NCBI GenBank assembly: GCA_016188675.1
Contig: JACPHJ010000093.1
Location: 78,696 to 142,695, forward strand
DNA from: Planctomycetota bacterium
GTDB taxonomy: Bacteria; Planctomycetota; Brocadiia; Brocadiales; Brocadiaceae
Direction of reading: 5' to 3'
Length of the DNA stretch: 64,000 bases
In this document: one piece after another, positions 18,302-26,731 of the stretch
How positions within the stretch are numbered: the stretch's first letter is position 1
Layout of the letters: every line of letters starts with the position of its first letter
Notes under the pieces: generated by a model
Told to the model about the DNA's origin: nothing
Seen by the model: the letters and a program-made list of their open reading frames with translations, nothing else
Database searches by the model: none
Made by a program: the position numbers and the translations under genes

Positions 18302-19195
18302 ATGAAGAAACCAATAGTACGGAGAACGGCATTAATATTTTTTTGTACTGCAATAATAATCTGCTGTGCCGGTTTTCCTGTTGTGACTGCCGCTCTGCCA
18401 CAGCCGGTGTATGGTACGGCAACCGTGGACGGTGATATCAGTGAATGGAATCTGGCGGAAGATGGAGGCGGCGATTTTTTTGCAAACATGTACCGTGCCG
18501 CAAAGTCCAGCAAGAAAGTAGAATCGAAACTGTACCTTCGGTATGACTGCACGATAAATACACTTTACGCCTTGGTACTACCCGTGTCGGGGGTAAGTGT
18601 AATTGCGTCGCCGGGCGATGCCTTTGTAAAGCTTGGAAATAGCAATAAGCTTGTTGATGGCAATGACGGGGACAACGGTACCCCGCCTGATTTTGCCTGG
18701 TACAATCTGAGCGGTGGTATTGCTTCGGGATGGGAGGCGTCCGCATCGCTTGCACCCGACGCTTATCCCAATTTTAATGTACATACGCAGGTTGTGGATG
18801 GTGGAGAACAAACCTCAGCCGTCGAAGACAGGGCAATCAGCCTGGAGATCGTTTGCGCTCCTACCGCAGTTGAACTGCTTAATTTTACTGCCGAAACGGA
18901 TGGCGATGGTGTCGTTACTTTGCAATGGGAAACGGCCACGGAAATAGATAACGCCGGCTTTAACCTCTACCGTTCAAGAATGAAAGACGGTAATTATAAG
19001 AAGATCAATGAGGGTCTCATTGTTTCAACAGGAGGCCAGACAGAAGGCGCAAGCTACAGATACGAGGATATCCCGCCCGCCAGTGGAACATATTATTACA
19101 AACTGGAGGATGTTGATTCAAACGGTGCTAGTGCAATGCACGGACCGTTGAAGATGAAAGTAAGAAGCGGAGGAAGTGAGGCAAGGAGGAGGTAG
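18302..19195 (+). CDS. Secreted protein with CBM9/DOMON-like domain and CTD
   Basis: 297 residues from ATG 18302, chosen because AGGAG lies five bases upstream; the open frame extends to a TTG at 18287. The signal peptide spans residues 1-30. Residues ~35-180 begin GTATVDGDISEWNL and continue LYLRYDCTINTLYALVL. This VDGxxxEW start is typical of CBM9/DOMON-like sugar or heme binding beta-sandwiches. The CTD follows: VELLNFTAETDGDG, WETATEIDNAGFNLYRS, YYYKLEDVDSNG, MHGPLKMKVR. The end is GGSEARRR. It is probably surface-located. Confidence 0.8.
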   Translation: MKKPIVRRTALIFFCTAIIICCAGFPVVTAALPQPVYGTATVDGDISEWNLAEDGGGDFFANMYRAAKSSKKVESKLYLRYDCTINTLYALVLPVSGVSVIASPGDAFVKLGNSNKLVDGNDGDNGTPPDFAWYNLSGGIASGWEASASLAPDAYPNFNVHTQVVDGGEQTSAVEDRAISLEIVCAPTAVELLNFTAETDGDGVVTLQWETATEIDNAGFNLYRSRMKDGNYKKINEGLIVSTGGQTEGASYRYEDIPPASGTYYYKLEDVDSNGASAMHGPLKMKVRSGGSEARRR

Positions 19196-19320
19196 CGTCT
19201 AGAAGTCAGAAGCCGGAAATTGGAGGTAAGAGAGAAAGTTCATAATTCCGAAATCCGAATTCTACAATCTAAGATTGATGCCTTGGCAGGTTCTGGAGAG
19301 AAACGGCGATGAAAGAAGCA
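19196..19320 (+). repeat. 3' flank repeat of CTD genes (copy 2)
   Basis: CTAGAAGTCAGAAGCCGG, then ATAATTCCGAAATCCGAAT and GATGCCTTGGCAGGTTC. It matches the flanks at 14087 and 20475, extending the homology of the CTD genes beyond their stop codons. Confidence 0.6.
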
Positions 19321-19347
19321 GTATTTGAGTTGCTCGATTGAATTAGG

Positions 19348-19400
19348 ATATATACCTTTTGGTTAACTCTTAATGGTATATGCCAAATCAGGTATTTAAT
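19348..19400 (+). promoter_or_regulatory. Conserved upstream element, copy B
   Basis: AGGATATATACC, GGTTAACTCTT and CAGGTATTTAAT in the shared order. It ends 94 bases before ATG 19494, matching copy A exactly in distance. Confidence 0.65.
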
Positions 19401-19493
19401 AATGTATCAAAATGATTAATATATTTGAGGAATTTTTGACCAATTTTGTGATTGGCAACAATTTTATTTTTTGAGAAACGCGGGGGTATACGT

Positions 19494-20474
19494 ATGCAGC
19501 AAAAGCGAGTTTGTTTTCCGTTGGTTTTCATGTTGATGATAAGCTTCTTTGTGGTCGTATCTGCTTTTACCGGACGGCTGTCATGGGCAGATGAAATAAC
19601 TGCTTTTTCTGATGATTTCGAATCAGGAGCGCAACCTGAATGGTCGAGTACATCTGTTAGCACAACACCGGCAAGTGAAAGAAAATTTCTCGGGAGGTTT
19701 ACTAATAATACTGTAAGCCTTTCGCTTTCCGGTCTTCCTTCCCACTCAAACATCACGATTGAATTAGATCTTTTTATCATACACTCATGGGATGGCAATC
19801 CCTGGAACTGGGGACCTGATATCTGGGGTATCGATATCAATGGTAGCACGACACTGAAAAAAACAACCTTTAGCAACGGGTACGGACCGGGGCAGGCATA
19901 CCCGGGTGATTATACCAATAGTTCCACCTATGATTCAAATTCGGCCAGAACCGGAGCAGTTGAAAACAATACCCTTGGATACGGATCGGGAGGGTGGGGA
20001 GATTCGGTTTATCACTTAAGTTTTACATCATCACATTCCGACAGCAGTGTAGCATTTAACTTTTTTGGTCAAAATTTACAAGCTGTGAGTGATGAAAGCT
20101 GGGGATTGGATAATGTGGTGGTTAAGATTGAACCAGTTTCAACCGCTGTTACCTTATCTTCTTTCTCCGCTGAGGCAGGCGGTGATGGTAGTGTTACTTT
20201 AACGTGGGAGACGGCCACGGAAATTGATAACGCAGGATTTAACCTCTACCGCTCAAGACTTAAGGATGGCAATTATAAGAAGATCAACGGCGAACTCATC
20301 AGCGCAACTGGCAGTGAAACGGCAGGCGCAAGCTACAGCTACGAAGATACCCCGCCTGCCAGTGGAACGTATTATTATAAACTGGAAGACGTGGACACAA
20401 ACGGCGCAAGCGCCATGCACGGGCCTGTAAAGGTGAAAGTGAGAAGCGAAGGGAGTGAGGCAAGGAGGAGATAA
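19494..20474 (+). CDS. Secreted lectin-like protein with CTD
   Basis: 326 residues from ATG 19494; the open frame extends to TTG 19452, but the signal peptide starts at MQQKRVCFPLVFMLM and ends about residue 33 (LSWADE). Residues ~36-215 begin FSDDFESGAQPEW and contain aromatic beta strands (LDLFIIHSWDG, SVYHLSFTSSHSDSS, WGLDNVVVKI). This is the pattern of concanavalin-like carbohydrate-binding jelly rolls. The CTD follows (WETATEIDNAGFNLYRS, YYYKLEDVDTNG), ending EGSEARRR. The CTD is nearly identical to that of the preceding gene, pointing to recent duplication. Confidence 0.8.
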   Translation: MQQKRVCFPLVFMLMISFFVVVSAFTGRLSWADEITAFSDDFESGAQPEWSSTSVSTTPASERKFLGRFTNNTVSLSLSGLPSHSNITIELDLFIIHSWDGNPWNWGPDIWGIDINGSTTLKKTTFSNGYGPGQAYPGDYTNSSTYDSNSARTGAVENNTLGYGSGGWGDSVYHLSFTSSHSDSSVAFNFFGQNLQAVSDESWGLDNVVVKIEPVSTAVTLSSFSAEAGGDGSVTLTWETATEIDNAGFNLYRSRLKDGNYKKINGELISATGSETAGASYSYEDTPPASGTYYYKLEDVDTNGASAMHGPVKVKVRSEGSEARRR

Positions 20475-20580
20475 TTTTTAGAAGCAAGATGACAGAAGCT
20501 AGAGGCAAGGAACGAGAGGCGAAAAGGGAAAGTTATAATTCCGCAATCCGAAATGACGCCTTGGCGGTTCAGGTTTGCAA
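20475..20580 (+). repeat. 3' flank repeat of CTD genes (copy 3)
   Basis: TTTTTAGAAGCAAGA, GCTAGAGGCAAGG, ATAATTCCGCAATCCGAA and GACGCCTTGGCGGTTC. It resembles the segments after 14086, 19195 and 28447 and runs up to the leader of the precursor-peptide gene. Confidence 0.55.
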
Positions 20581-20636
20581 TGCGATAGGACTTGTTTGCA
20601 TTACGTAATTATTACAGGATATTTTGAAAGGGGGTG

Positions 20637-20768
20637 ATGGCGGTGAAAGAAAAAAAGTTGCCCGAATACGAAGCACCTGAAGTAACAACTTATACAGATG
20701 AAGAGATTTTTGAGATGTTAGGACCGGCTCATACAGGGTCTGGACCTGGCAGTGGTAGTGTATTGTGA
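20637..20768 (+). CDS. Candidate RiPP precursor peptide (43 residues)
   Basis: A short gene with a strong ribosome site (AAAGGGGG just before ATG). It has a Lys/Glu-rich start, then YEAPEVTTYTDEE, a short helix (IFEML), the break LGPAHT and a tail of Gly, Ser and Pro (GSGPGSGSVL). This is leader-plus-core organisation. As I recall, short peptides of the form Y-x-x-P-x-V-x-x-(Y/F)...GPA accompany PqqD, HPr-kinase-like and nucleotidyltransferase genes, and all three are present nearby. An intrinsic terminator directly after it (20796-20837) would give a short abundant transcript. The tail has three serines that the kinase at 20848 could phosphorylate, by analogy with paeninodin-type lasso kinases. 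No lasso cyclase or B2 protease gene is present. Confidence 0.75.
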   Translation: MAVKEKKLPEYEAPEVTTYTDEEIFEMLGPAHTGSGPGSGSVL

Positions 20769-20795
20769 TAGTAAATATTCGGGCAATAACCAATA

Positions 20796-20837
20796 GGGGC
20801 TTGCTATGGTTTTTACCAGTAAGCCCCTTTTCTTTTT
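20796..20837 (+). terminator. Intrinsic terminator/attenuator after the precursor gene
   Basis: Stem GGGGCTTGCT with AGTAAGCCCC (one G-T pair) around a 12-base loop, followed by TTTTCTTTTT. It lies 11 bases before the kinase ATG, so read-through would set a high peptide-to-enzyme ratio. Confidence 0.85.
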
Positions 20838-20847
20838 ATAAAATAGT

Positions 20848-22008
20848 ATGTCTGCTAGATCATTAACAGAAAAGACTTCTCTGTATCAAATAAACTTACG
20901 GTTTTTTGATGTTGACGTCACTATCAAATCGGACTGTAAAAGTTTTGTCGATTTGTTTTCTCAAATGTACCATAAATTTCTTGTAGATAGGCTACAAACG
21001 GACTCCAGATCAACAATAGAATTTGCTTTATTGGCCGAGCAGGATGATACATATAACGCACCGGTTATCGTTATCAATAATGAGATATGGCCGCTCAGTA
21101 ACGCCAGATTATTTGACGGGTATGCCTATGAATGCGTCCTCAGTACGATAATCGCCAGGATTCAGAGTCATTTGTTACTCCACGCCGGAGTTGTTTCCCG
21201 GAATGGACAGGGTGTAATCATACTTGCAGATAGCGGATTCGGAAAGACGACACTGGTTATCGAGCTGGTGAAGCGCGGGTTTAAGTTTCTCTCTGATGAA
21301 ATGGCCGCATTGGGAAGAACTGACGGGAGAGTACACCCATTCCCCAGATGTCTCTGGATTCGGAAAGGAACATTGGAACTGACCGGCATTGCTCAAAAAT
21401 CCACAAATGCCCCACGATGGATGGGAAAAACGCTCCTGGATATCGAAGACATTGTGCCGGGCAGTTATAGGGAGACAACAAATGTTAATCATGTAATTAT
21501 ACTGCATGATGATGCCAGGCCAGAGAATGGATTGCAGGACATAAGTGTATTAGTTGAACGGCTTGACAATTCGCTCCTTGCTTGCATAAATGAGATTGAA
21601 GGCGTTGAAAATGTGCGGGTGGAAAACATGCATGGTTATCCTCTGATAAAGTGTACAGCTGTTCGACCAACTTCTACCTTGGCTAAAATAGAATTATTTT
21701 GCAGGGAATTTCAGACACTGATGCTGAATGCTGGCAAAGGAAAAGAACATTATCCATCGTTTTCTTCCCCTGCAAGGCTTGAAGATATCCCTAAAAGTGA
21801 GGCAGTAGTATCGCTCCTGAAACGATTTCAGGGGGGATATATGTCGAAGGTGTTGCATGACGAATTTAGCGGGAACTCGATACCATTATTTTTAGAACTC
21901 TCTGCGATGATAGAAGGGGCTAAATGCTACCGGCTTTCTGTTGGACCGCTCAAGGATATGGCGGATTTAGTATGCGGCGTGGTTGGTGTGCAACATCAAG
22001 TTAAATGA
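20848..22008 (+). CDS. HPr-kinase-related kinase of a peptide-modification system
   Basis: 386 residues. The central core is HprK-like: LLHAGVVSRNGQGVIILA, P-loop DSGFGKTTL (about 126-134), FLSDEMAAL (the SDE acid pair) and HPFPR. The N-terminal region (1-100) and C-terminal ~150 residues are not typical of true HprK, so a role in sugar-uptake control is unlikely, and no HPr gene is nearby. Relatives travel with PqqD and PF14907 nucleotidyltransferases; some characterised relatives phosphorylate serine in lasso peptides. The likely substrate is the 43-residue peptide encoded just upstream. Confidence 0.85.
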   Translation: MSARSLTEKTSLYQINLRFFDVDVTIKSDCKSFVDLFSQMYHKFLVDRLQTDSRSTIEFALLAEQDDTYNAPVIVINNEIWPLSNARLFDGYAYECVLSTIIARIQSHLLLHAGVVSRNGQGVIILADSGFGKTTLVIELVKRGFKFLSDEMAALGRTDGRVHPFPRCLWIRKGTLELTGIAQKSTNAPRWMGKTLLDIEDIVPGSYRETTNVNHVIILHDDARPENGLQDISVLVERLDNSLLACINEIEGVENVRVENMHGYPLIKCTAVRPTSTLAKIELFCREFQTLMLNAGKGKEHYPSFSSPARLEDIPKSEAVVSLLKRFQGGYMSKVLHDEFSGNSIPLFLELSAMIEGAKCYRLSVGPLKDMADLVCGVVGVQHQVK

Positions 22009-22097
22009 GAATCCAGCGGTTGTCTAACTGCTCTGTTTCCAACTTTGAAATTTCTATACGTTTAATTAGGGTTTTAAAAGTTAAAACCCAATGACTT

Positions 22098-22230
22098 TTT
22101 ACCCACCCCTTTTCCCCTCCCAAGAGGGGACTTCTTAAATTCCCCTCTTGGGAGGGGAAAAGGGGTGGGTTCCTTCCCGGGAGTGGCTTTCTTGCATTCC
22201 CCTTTTAGCAAAGGGGGAGCAAGGGAGATT
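22098..22230. repeat. Palindromic interspersed repeat, copy 5
   Basis: A large palindrome (ACCCACCCCTTTTCCCCTCC at the left, GGAGGGGAAAAGGGGTGGGT at the right), with an inner hairpin AGAGGGGACTT/AATTCCCCTCT and a further CCCCTTTTAGCAAAGGGGG hairpin. It occupies most of the 333-base gap between the kinase and nucleotidyltransferase genes; I see no gene there. Confidence 0.75.
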
Positions 22231-22341
22231 TGGTTACTTAGTTGTTGTCGCTGACTATAGATTCACAGTCGTTCTTTATATTATTTTAAAAATATAGTTT
22301 ATCTGTGTTTATCCGAGGCCGATGCAATTTTAAGGAAAAAT

Positions 22342-23400
22342 ATGATACCCGAAAACAAACTCCTCTTTCTCTGTACGAGGCAAAAATTTACTCCCGAACA
22401 TAAAAATATCCTGATTGCCCTGTACAGAGAGAAAAAAATTAAATGGGACGTCGTTTGGACCACCGCTCGACTACACGGCGTAGCGCCGTTGGTTTACAGG
22501 AATCTGCTGACATGTTTTCGTGAAGGCCTTAAAATACCACAGGAAGTAAATGAACGGTTCAAGCTTTGTTATTACAGCTCTATTGCCGCAGAAAAGCCAA
22601 GGTCTGAGAGGATAAAAGAGATACTGGCATTGGCAGATAACATGTCGGCTGATGTTATGCTGATAAAAGGGGTCGCTATGGATATCCTTGTGTATGAACA
22701 CCCATGGTACATGCTGCCCGGTGATATTGACCTGATTGTCATATCCAGGAAAAATGGCGTAACTGATAAAGAAAAAGAGGCGATTGTATCATCAATTCGC
22801 CGTCCGGGAATTGAATGTCAGTATCTCAATCACCACGATGTTGATATGGGAGGTTTGCTGCCGATAAACTTCCAGAATATGTGGGATAATGCAACAAGGA
22901 TTGATTTTATGGGATATGGCGCGTATGTGGTGTCGCCGGAAGACATGCTCCTGACTACCTGTATAAATAGTTGCAGGAAGAGATTTTTCAGGCTGAAATC
23001 CTTATGCGACATTGCAGAAATTATAAATAAATACCGTAATTTAAACTGGGAAAAATTCGTCCGGGACGCATGGGCATATCAATGCAATAACATTGTTTAC
23101 ACGGCCCTTTTGATCACCAGAATGACGCTTGGCGCTGACATGCCTCAAGAGGTACTTGAGGAATTATCATACAGCGTATTAAAAAGCAAAATAAGCTACT
23201 GTTTGGCGCTCTGTTTTAGCCGGAACGTCCCCTTAACTTTCTTCTATCCGTACTTTGAAAGAGACACAGAAAAGAAGGTACTCAGAAAGATAAACATCTC
23301 ATTAATCTTACCCTACATAACGTATACACATTATCAGCTACGCGGGAAAGTAAATTCCGTTCAAAATACCGAACACAAGAGGTTTTTATTAAAATGGTAG
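22342..23400 (+). CDS. PF14907-type nucleotidyltransferase
   Basis: 352 residues. The nucleotidyltransferase core shows LIKGVAMDILVY and the metal-binding GDIDLIVI (about residue 130), then a helical C-terminal half (DMLLTTCINSCRKRFFRLKSLCDIAEII). Family members are annotated as 'nucleotidyltransferase family protein' and recur beside HPr-kinase-like and PqqD genes, including lasso-peptide clusters. The reaction here is unproven: nucleotidyl transfer to a phosphorylated peptide is one possibility. The stop overlaps the next ATG (23394), so the peptidase gene is translationally coupled, tying the C25 peptidase to this set. Confidence 0.82.
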   Translation: MIPENKLLFLCTRQKFTPEHKNILIALYREKKIKWDVVWTTARLHGVAPLVYRNLLTCFREGLKIPQEVNERFKLCYYSSIAAEKPRSERIKEILALADNMSADVMLIKGVAMDILVYEHPWYMLPGDIDLIVISRKNGVTDKEKEAIVSSIRRPGIECQYLNHHDVDMGGLLPINFQNMWDNATRIDFMGYGAYVVSPEDMLLTTCINSCRKRFFRLKSLCDIAEIINKYRNLNWEKFVRDAWAYQCNNIVYTALLITRMTLGADMPQEVLEELSYSVLKSKISYCLALCFSRNVPLTFFYPYFERDTEKKVLRKINISLILPYITYTHYQLRGKVNSVQNTEHKRFLLKW

Positions 23401-26400
23401 TTAAACAGGTGCAAAAAATGAAACATTTACAACAAAATATTCTGTGGAGCGTATTTTTTTCCACAGCCGTGTTTTTGATACTGGAAGGTGTTTATACCTC
23501 TCCGGTAACTGCACTGCCGTTATCTGAAGGACATCTGAAGGTATTACGGTCGGATGAACAGGTGATCGAACTGGAATTAAACGTTGATGATTTTCAGGTT
23601 GAAACGATAAAACACGGCGGGCAAACGTATCAAAGGCTCGTTATTCCGGATATGGCGCAAAGCAACAGGCCCGGAATGCCGCAGATACCCATATATGGCA
23701 CGCTGGTGGGTATTCCATGCATCGAAGGGGTTTCTGTGGAAATCCTGGATGCCGGATATGAAATGTTGAAGGGGTATCGTTTACTGCCATCACCGGAACC
23801 AAAGGTGATGGGAGACGTACTTACAGAGGGGGCGGAGGAAACCTTTGTTATTGATCGGAAGGTTTATACAACCGATGCCTTCTATCCTGGTAAGGCAGTA
23901 GAAATAGGTTATACCGGCTATGTGCGGGATCAGGCGGTCGCCCAGGTGCAGTTCTATCCGGTACAGTATAACCCCGTTACCGGTGAGATATGTCTCTATC
24001 ACCGCATCCTTGCAAGGATTACATGGGATACGCCTCCATCCTCAAGTCATGACAGGACACAAAATGTTCATCCTGCTTATGAAAATGTATTAAAAAACAC
24101 ACTGATAAACTATCATTCCCTGAAGCGTCCCTCACCCGCACATGTGGAAACCCACCACAGTAACCAAAGCGCTAAAAGTAGCGACAGTGGGAATGCAGTC
24201 ACAAATCTTAAAATCAGCGTTACTGAAAACGGCATATACAAAATTACGTATGACGACCTTACTTCCGCCGGGCTGGATTTAAGCGGTATAGACCCTTCAA
24301 CAATCAGCATGAGCAATCGGGGAACCGATACCCCTATTCATGTGTATGGAGAAGCTGACGGTAAATTTGACACCTCTGATTACGTCCTTTTCTATGGCAG
24401 CGCTACCGCAGGCATTTATACAAATGAAAATGTATACTGGCTGACAACGGGTGGGAAAAACGGCCAACGGATGAATACCCGCGATGGAATTCTTCATGGC
24501 AGTTCCACAACACCAACGTATTTTCCCGCCACGCTCCATGCGGAGGAAGACAGCCATTACTGGCAGGCAATACCCAATGGCAAAGGGAAAGACCACTGGT
24601 TCTGGGGTGATAAACTAAGCGCCCCTGCATCGGGCGAGTATACCTTTGTGGTTGATAATATCCTTTCAACAGACGGGACGGCAACCGTCCGGGTGCGATT
24701 GATGGGTTACACCAATGACAAAAGTGTTTCTCCTAACCACCATACAAAGATTTACCTTAACGGCACTGAGATAGACAACCGGCAGTGGGACGGCCAGATT
24801 ATTTACGACCATGAGGTATCCATTTCCCATTCATATTTGAACAACGGAACGAACACGGTCAAGATCGAAACCGTTGGCGATACCGGCGCCAGCACCGATC
24901 AGGTGTTTGTCAACTGGATAGAGGTTGATTATTTTGACACCTACACGGCGGAAGACGATAGCCTCTCGTTTGGCGTTCCTGAGTCCGGCGACTTTCATTT
25001 CAGGGTAACGGGATTCAGCAGCAGTGACGTGGAAGTCTTCGATGTAACCGATCAGGGAAATCCGGTGCGTATTACAAATACAACCGTTGTGAAAGAGGAT
25101 GGCGCATATACGCTGAAGTTTGAAGACACTGCGCATTCAGACACGCGGTATCTGGCGCTGACGTTGGAGCAGCGCAAATCAGCCGCAAGTATCAAGGCAG
25201 ATCAGGCATCATCCTGGAAGTCGTCAGACAATGGGGCAGATTATATCATCATTACCCATGAAGATTTCTATGATGAATCGTTAGCGCTGGCAAATCACAG
25301 GAACGAGCGTGGATTAAGGGTAGTAACGGTTAAGGTTGAGGACATCTACGATGAGTTTAACTACGGCATATTTGACCCACAGGCCATTCGTGACTTTCTG
25401 TCGTATGCGTACAGCAACTGGGTTGCCCCTGCACCTGTGTATGTTTTACTTGTTGGCGATGCGTGTCAGGATTACAAGGATAATCTCGATACTGGTACGG
25501 TCAACTACGTACCATCCCAGATTGTTGAGACAGACCTGCTTGGAGAGACGCCTTCCGACAACTGGTTTGTTCTTGTAAGCGGCGATGACATCCTGCCGGA
25601 CATGTATATCGGGAGATTGAGCGCCCAGACGGAATCGCAGGTGGAAGACATGGTGAACAAGATTATATATTACGAACAGCACCCCCCGGAAAATTCGTGG
25701 AGCAAAAATGCCTTATTTGTGGCGGATGATGACGACTCGTCATTCGAAGACATTTCTGAAGAACTTGCGGGCATTTTACCTGAAGGCTACAAGGCGAATA
25801 AGGTTTACGTGGGTGATTATACATCGGATGAAAACCCTACAACGAACATCCAGAAGTATATCAACAAAGGGTGCCTGCTAGTGAATTATACGGGACACGG
25901 GGCGGTGGAGCGATGGGGATTGTGGAATGATAACAGCGAGGCGATCTTTAACAATTCCAGCGTGTCGGCGCTGGAAAATACTCAAAGATATCCTGTGGTG
26001 ACGGTGGCAAATTGCCTGAATGGTTTTTTCCCCGGATACAAAACAAAGGTATCAATGGCAGAGCAGTTCCAGCGCCTTCAGAACAGGGGCGCTGTGGCCG
26101 TCTGGGCGCCTACGGGACTGAGTTACTCTTCCGGCCACCGGCTGCTCATGAAGGCGTTTTACGAGGCAATCTTCAACGACGGCAAGTATGGACTTGGCGC
26201 TGCTACTACAGCAGCCAAAATAAATACCTATGAGCAAAACAGTTACTGGGGTGAACTGGTGGAGATGTTTGTGCTCTTCGGCGACCCCGCAATGGAATTG
26301 GGAGTATCTTCCGGCTCAACATCGCAACTAACACTCATTTCTCCGAACGGCGGGGAGACCATAAATTCAGGATCAACCGTTTCCGTTCAGTGGGAAGCCC

Positions 26401-26621
26401 CCGAAGACATGGTTGCGTTTGCCCTTAAATATTCACTGAACAAAGGGCGTTCGTGGAAAAAGATAACGGGGAAGGCGACGGGCGCAAGTTACGACTGGAA
26501 TGCGCCATCTGTAAAAGGGAATAAGAAGAAGTGCCTTGTGCAGATAACGGGATTTAACGCATCAGGCGAAAAAACGCAAGAAGACGTATCCGATGCGATG
26601 TTTACGATAAAAGGGCGATAA
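23394..26621 (+). CDS. Secreted C25 (gingipain/PorU-type) cysteine peptidase
   Basis: 1075 residues. A signal peptide spans about 1-40 (start 23394, or ATG 23418 with AGGTG before it). The N-terminal propeptide-like beta region is ~40-260. A C25 catalytic region spans ~600-985, with DYIIITHEDFYDE, YVLLVGD, YIGRLSAQT, the catalytic His in NYTGHGAVERWG (near 833) and the catalytic Cys in VVTVANCLNGFF (near 874). The C-terminal ~95 residues are an Ig-like sandwich (SPNGGETINSGSTVSVQWE). It lacks the Arg-tailed CTD of its neighbours. PorU, the type IX sortase, is a C25 enzyme of similar size, so this protein could process the CTD proteins. No porin or Por/Gld gene is present in the window. Confidence 0.85.
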   Translation: MVVKQVQKMKHLQQNILWSVFFSTAVFLILEGVYTSPVTALPLSEGHLKVLRSDEQVIELELNVDDFQVETIKHGGQTYQRLVIPDMAQSNRPGMPQIPIYGTLVGIPCIEGVSVEILDAGYEMLKGYRLLPSPEPKVMGDVLTEGAEETFVIDRKVYTTDAFYPGKAVEIGYTGYVRDQAVAQVQFYPVQYNPVTGEICLYHRILARITWDTPPSSSHDRTQNVHPAYENVLKNTLINYHSLKRPSPAHVETHHSNQSAKSSDSGNAVTNLKISVTENGIYKITYDDLTSAGLDLSGIDPSTISMSNRGTDTPIHVYGEADGKFDTSDYVLFYGSATAGIYTNENVYWLTTGGKNGQRMNTRDGILHGSSTTPTYFPATLHAEEDSHYWQAIPNGKGKDHWFWGDKLSAPASGEYTFVVDNILSTDGTATVRVRLMGYTNDKSVSPNHHTKIYLNGTEIDNRQWDGQIIYDHEVSISHSYLNNGTNTVKIETVGDTGASTDQVFVNWIEVDYFDTYTAEDDSLSFGVPESGDFHFRVTGFSSSDVEVFDVTDQGNPVRITNTTVVKEDGAYTLKFEDTAHSDTRYLALTLEQRKSAASIKADQASSWKSSDNGADYIIITHEDFYDESLALANHRNERGLRVVTVKVEDIYDEFNYGIFDPQAIRDFLSYAYSNWVAPAPVYVLLVGDACQDYKDNLDTGTVNYVPSQIVETDLLGETPSDNWFVLVSGDDILPDMYIGRLSAQTESQVEDMVNKIIYYEQHPPENSWSKNALFVADDDDSSFEDISEELAGILPEGYKANKVYVGDYTSDENPTTNIQKYINKGCLLVNYTGHGAVERWGLWNDNSEAIFNNSSVSALENTQRYPVVTVANCLNGFFPGYKTKVSMAEQFQRLQNRGAVAVWAPTGLSYSSGHRLLMKAFYEAIFNDGKYGLGAATTAAKINTYEQNSYWGELVEMFVLFGDPAMELGVSSGSTSQLTLISPNGGETINSGSTVSVQWEAPEDMVAFALKYSLNKGRSWKKITGKATGASYDWNAPSVKGNKKKCLVQITGFNASGEKTQEDVSDAMFTIKGR

Positions 26622-26731
26622 TGGCTCACCGTAAAGGCACGGAGGTTTCAAAGGAACCAGTCCTACATTTATAAATGGACAATTTCGTGGCCTTTCGCGG
26701 GCTGTTTCAGATGAATTTGAAAGGAGATGAT
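26622..26731 (+). other. Short intergenic region with a hairpin
   Basis: 110 bases after the C25 peptidase gene. It contains CACCGTAAAGGCACGGAGG followed by a small GGTT/AACC hairpin. The text resembles the 'accacggaggcacggagg' type of intergenic repeat more than any riboswitch I know. Confidence 0.3.

Noticed and set aside
20848..22008. True HPr kinase/phosphorylase of sugar-uptake control
   Set aside because: The P-loop core matches, but the flanking domains differ, there is no HPr or PTS gene, and the neighbours are those of peptide-modifying sets.
20637..23400. Lasso peptide cluster
   Set aside because: No asparagine-synthetase-like cyclase and no B2 transglutaminase-like protease are present; only PqqD, kinase and nucleotidyltransferase are shared.
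24297..24684. Minus-strand ORFs inside the C25 peptidase gene
   Set aside because: They are antisense shadows of a well-supported coding frame with no domain features. The same applies to the many other antisense frames in the large genes.
26640..26690. Possible riboswitch before the beta-propeller protein
   Set aside because: GGCACGG and a GGTT/AACC hairpin are present, but none of the invariant GEMM or other aptamer blocks. The text resembles a common intergenic repeat.
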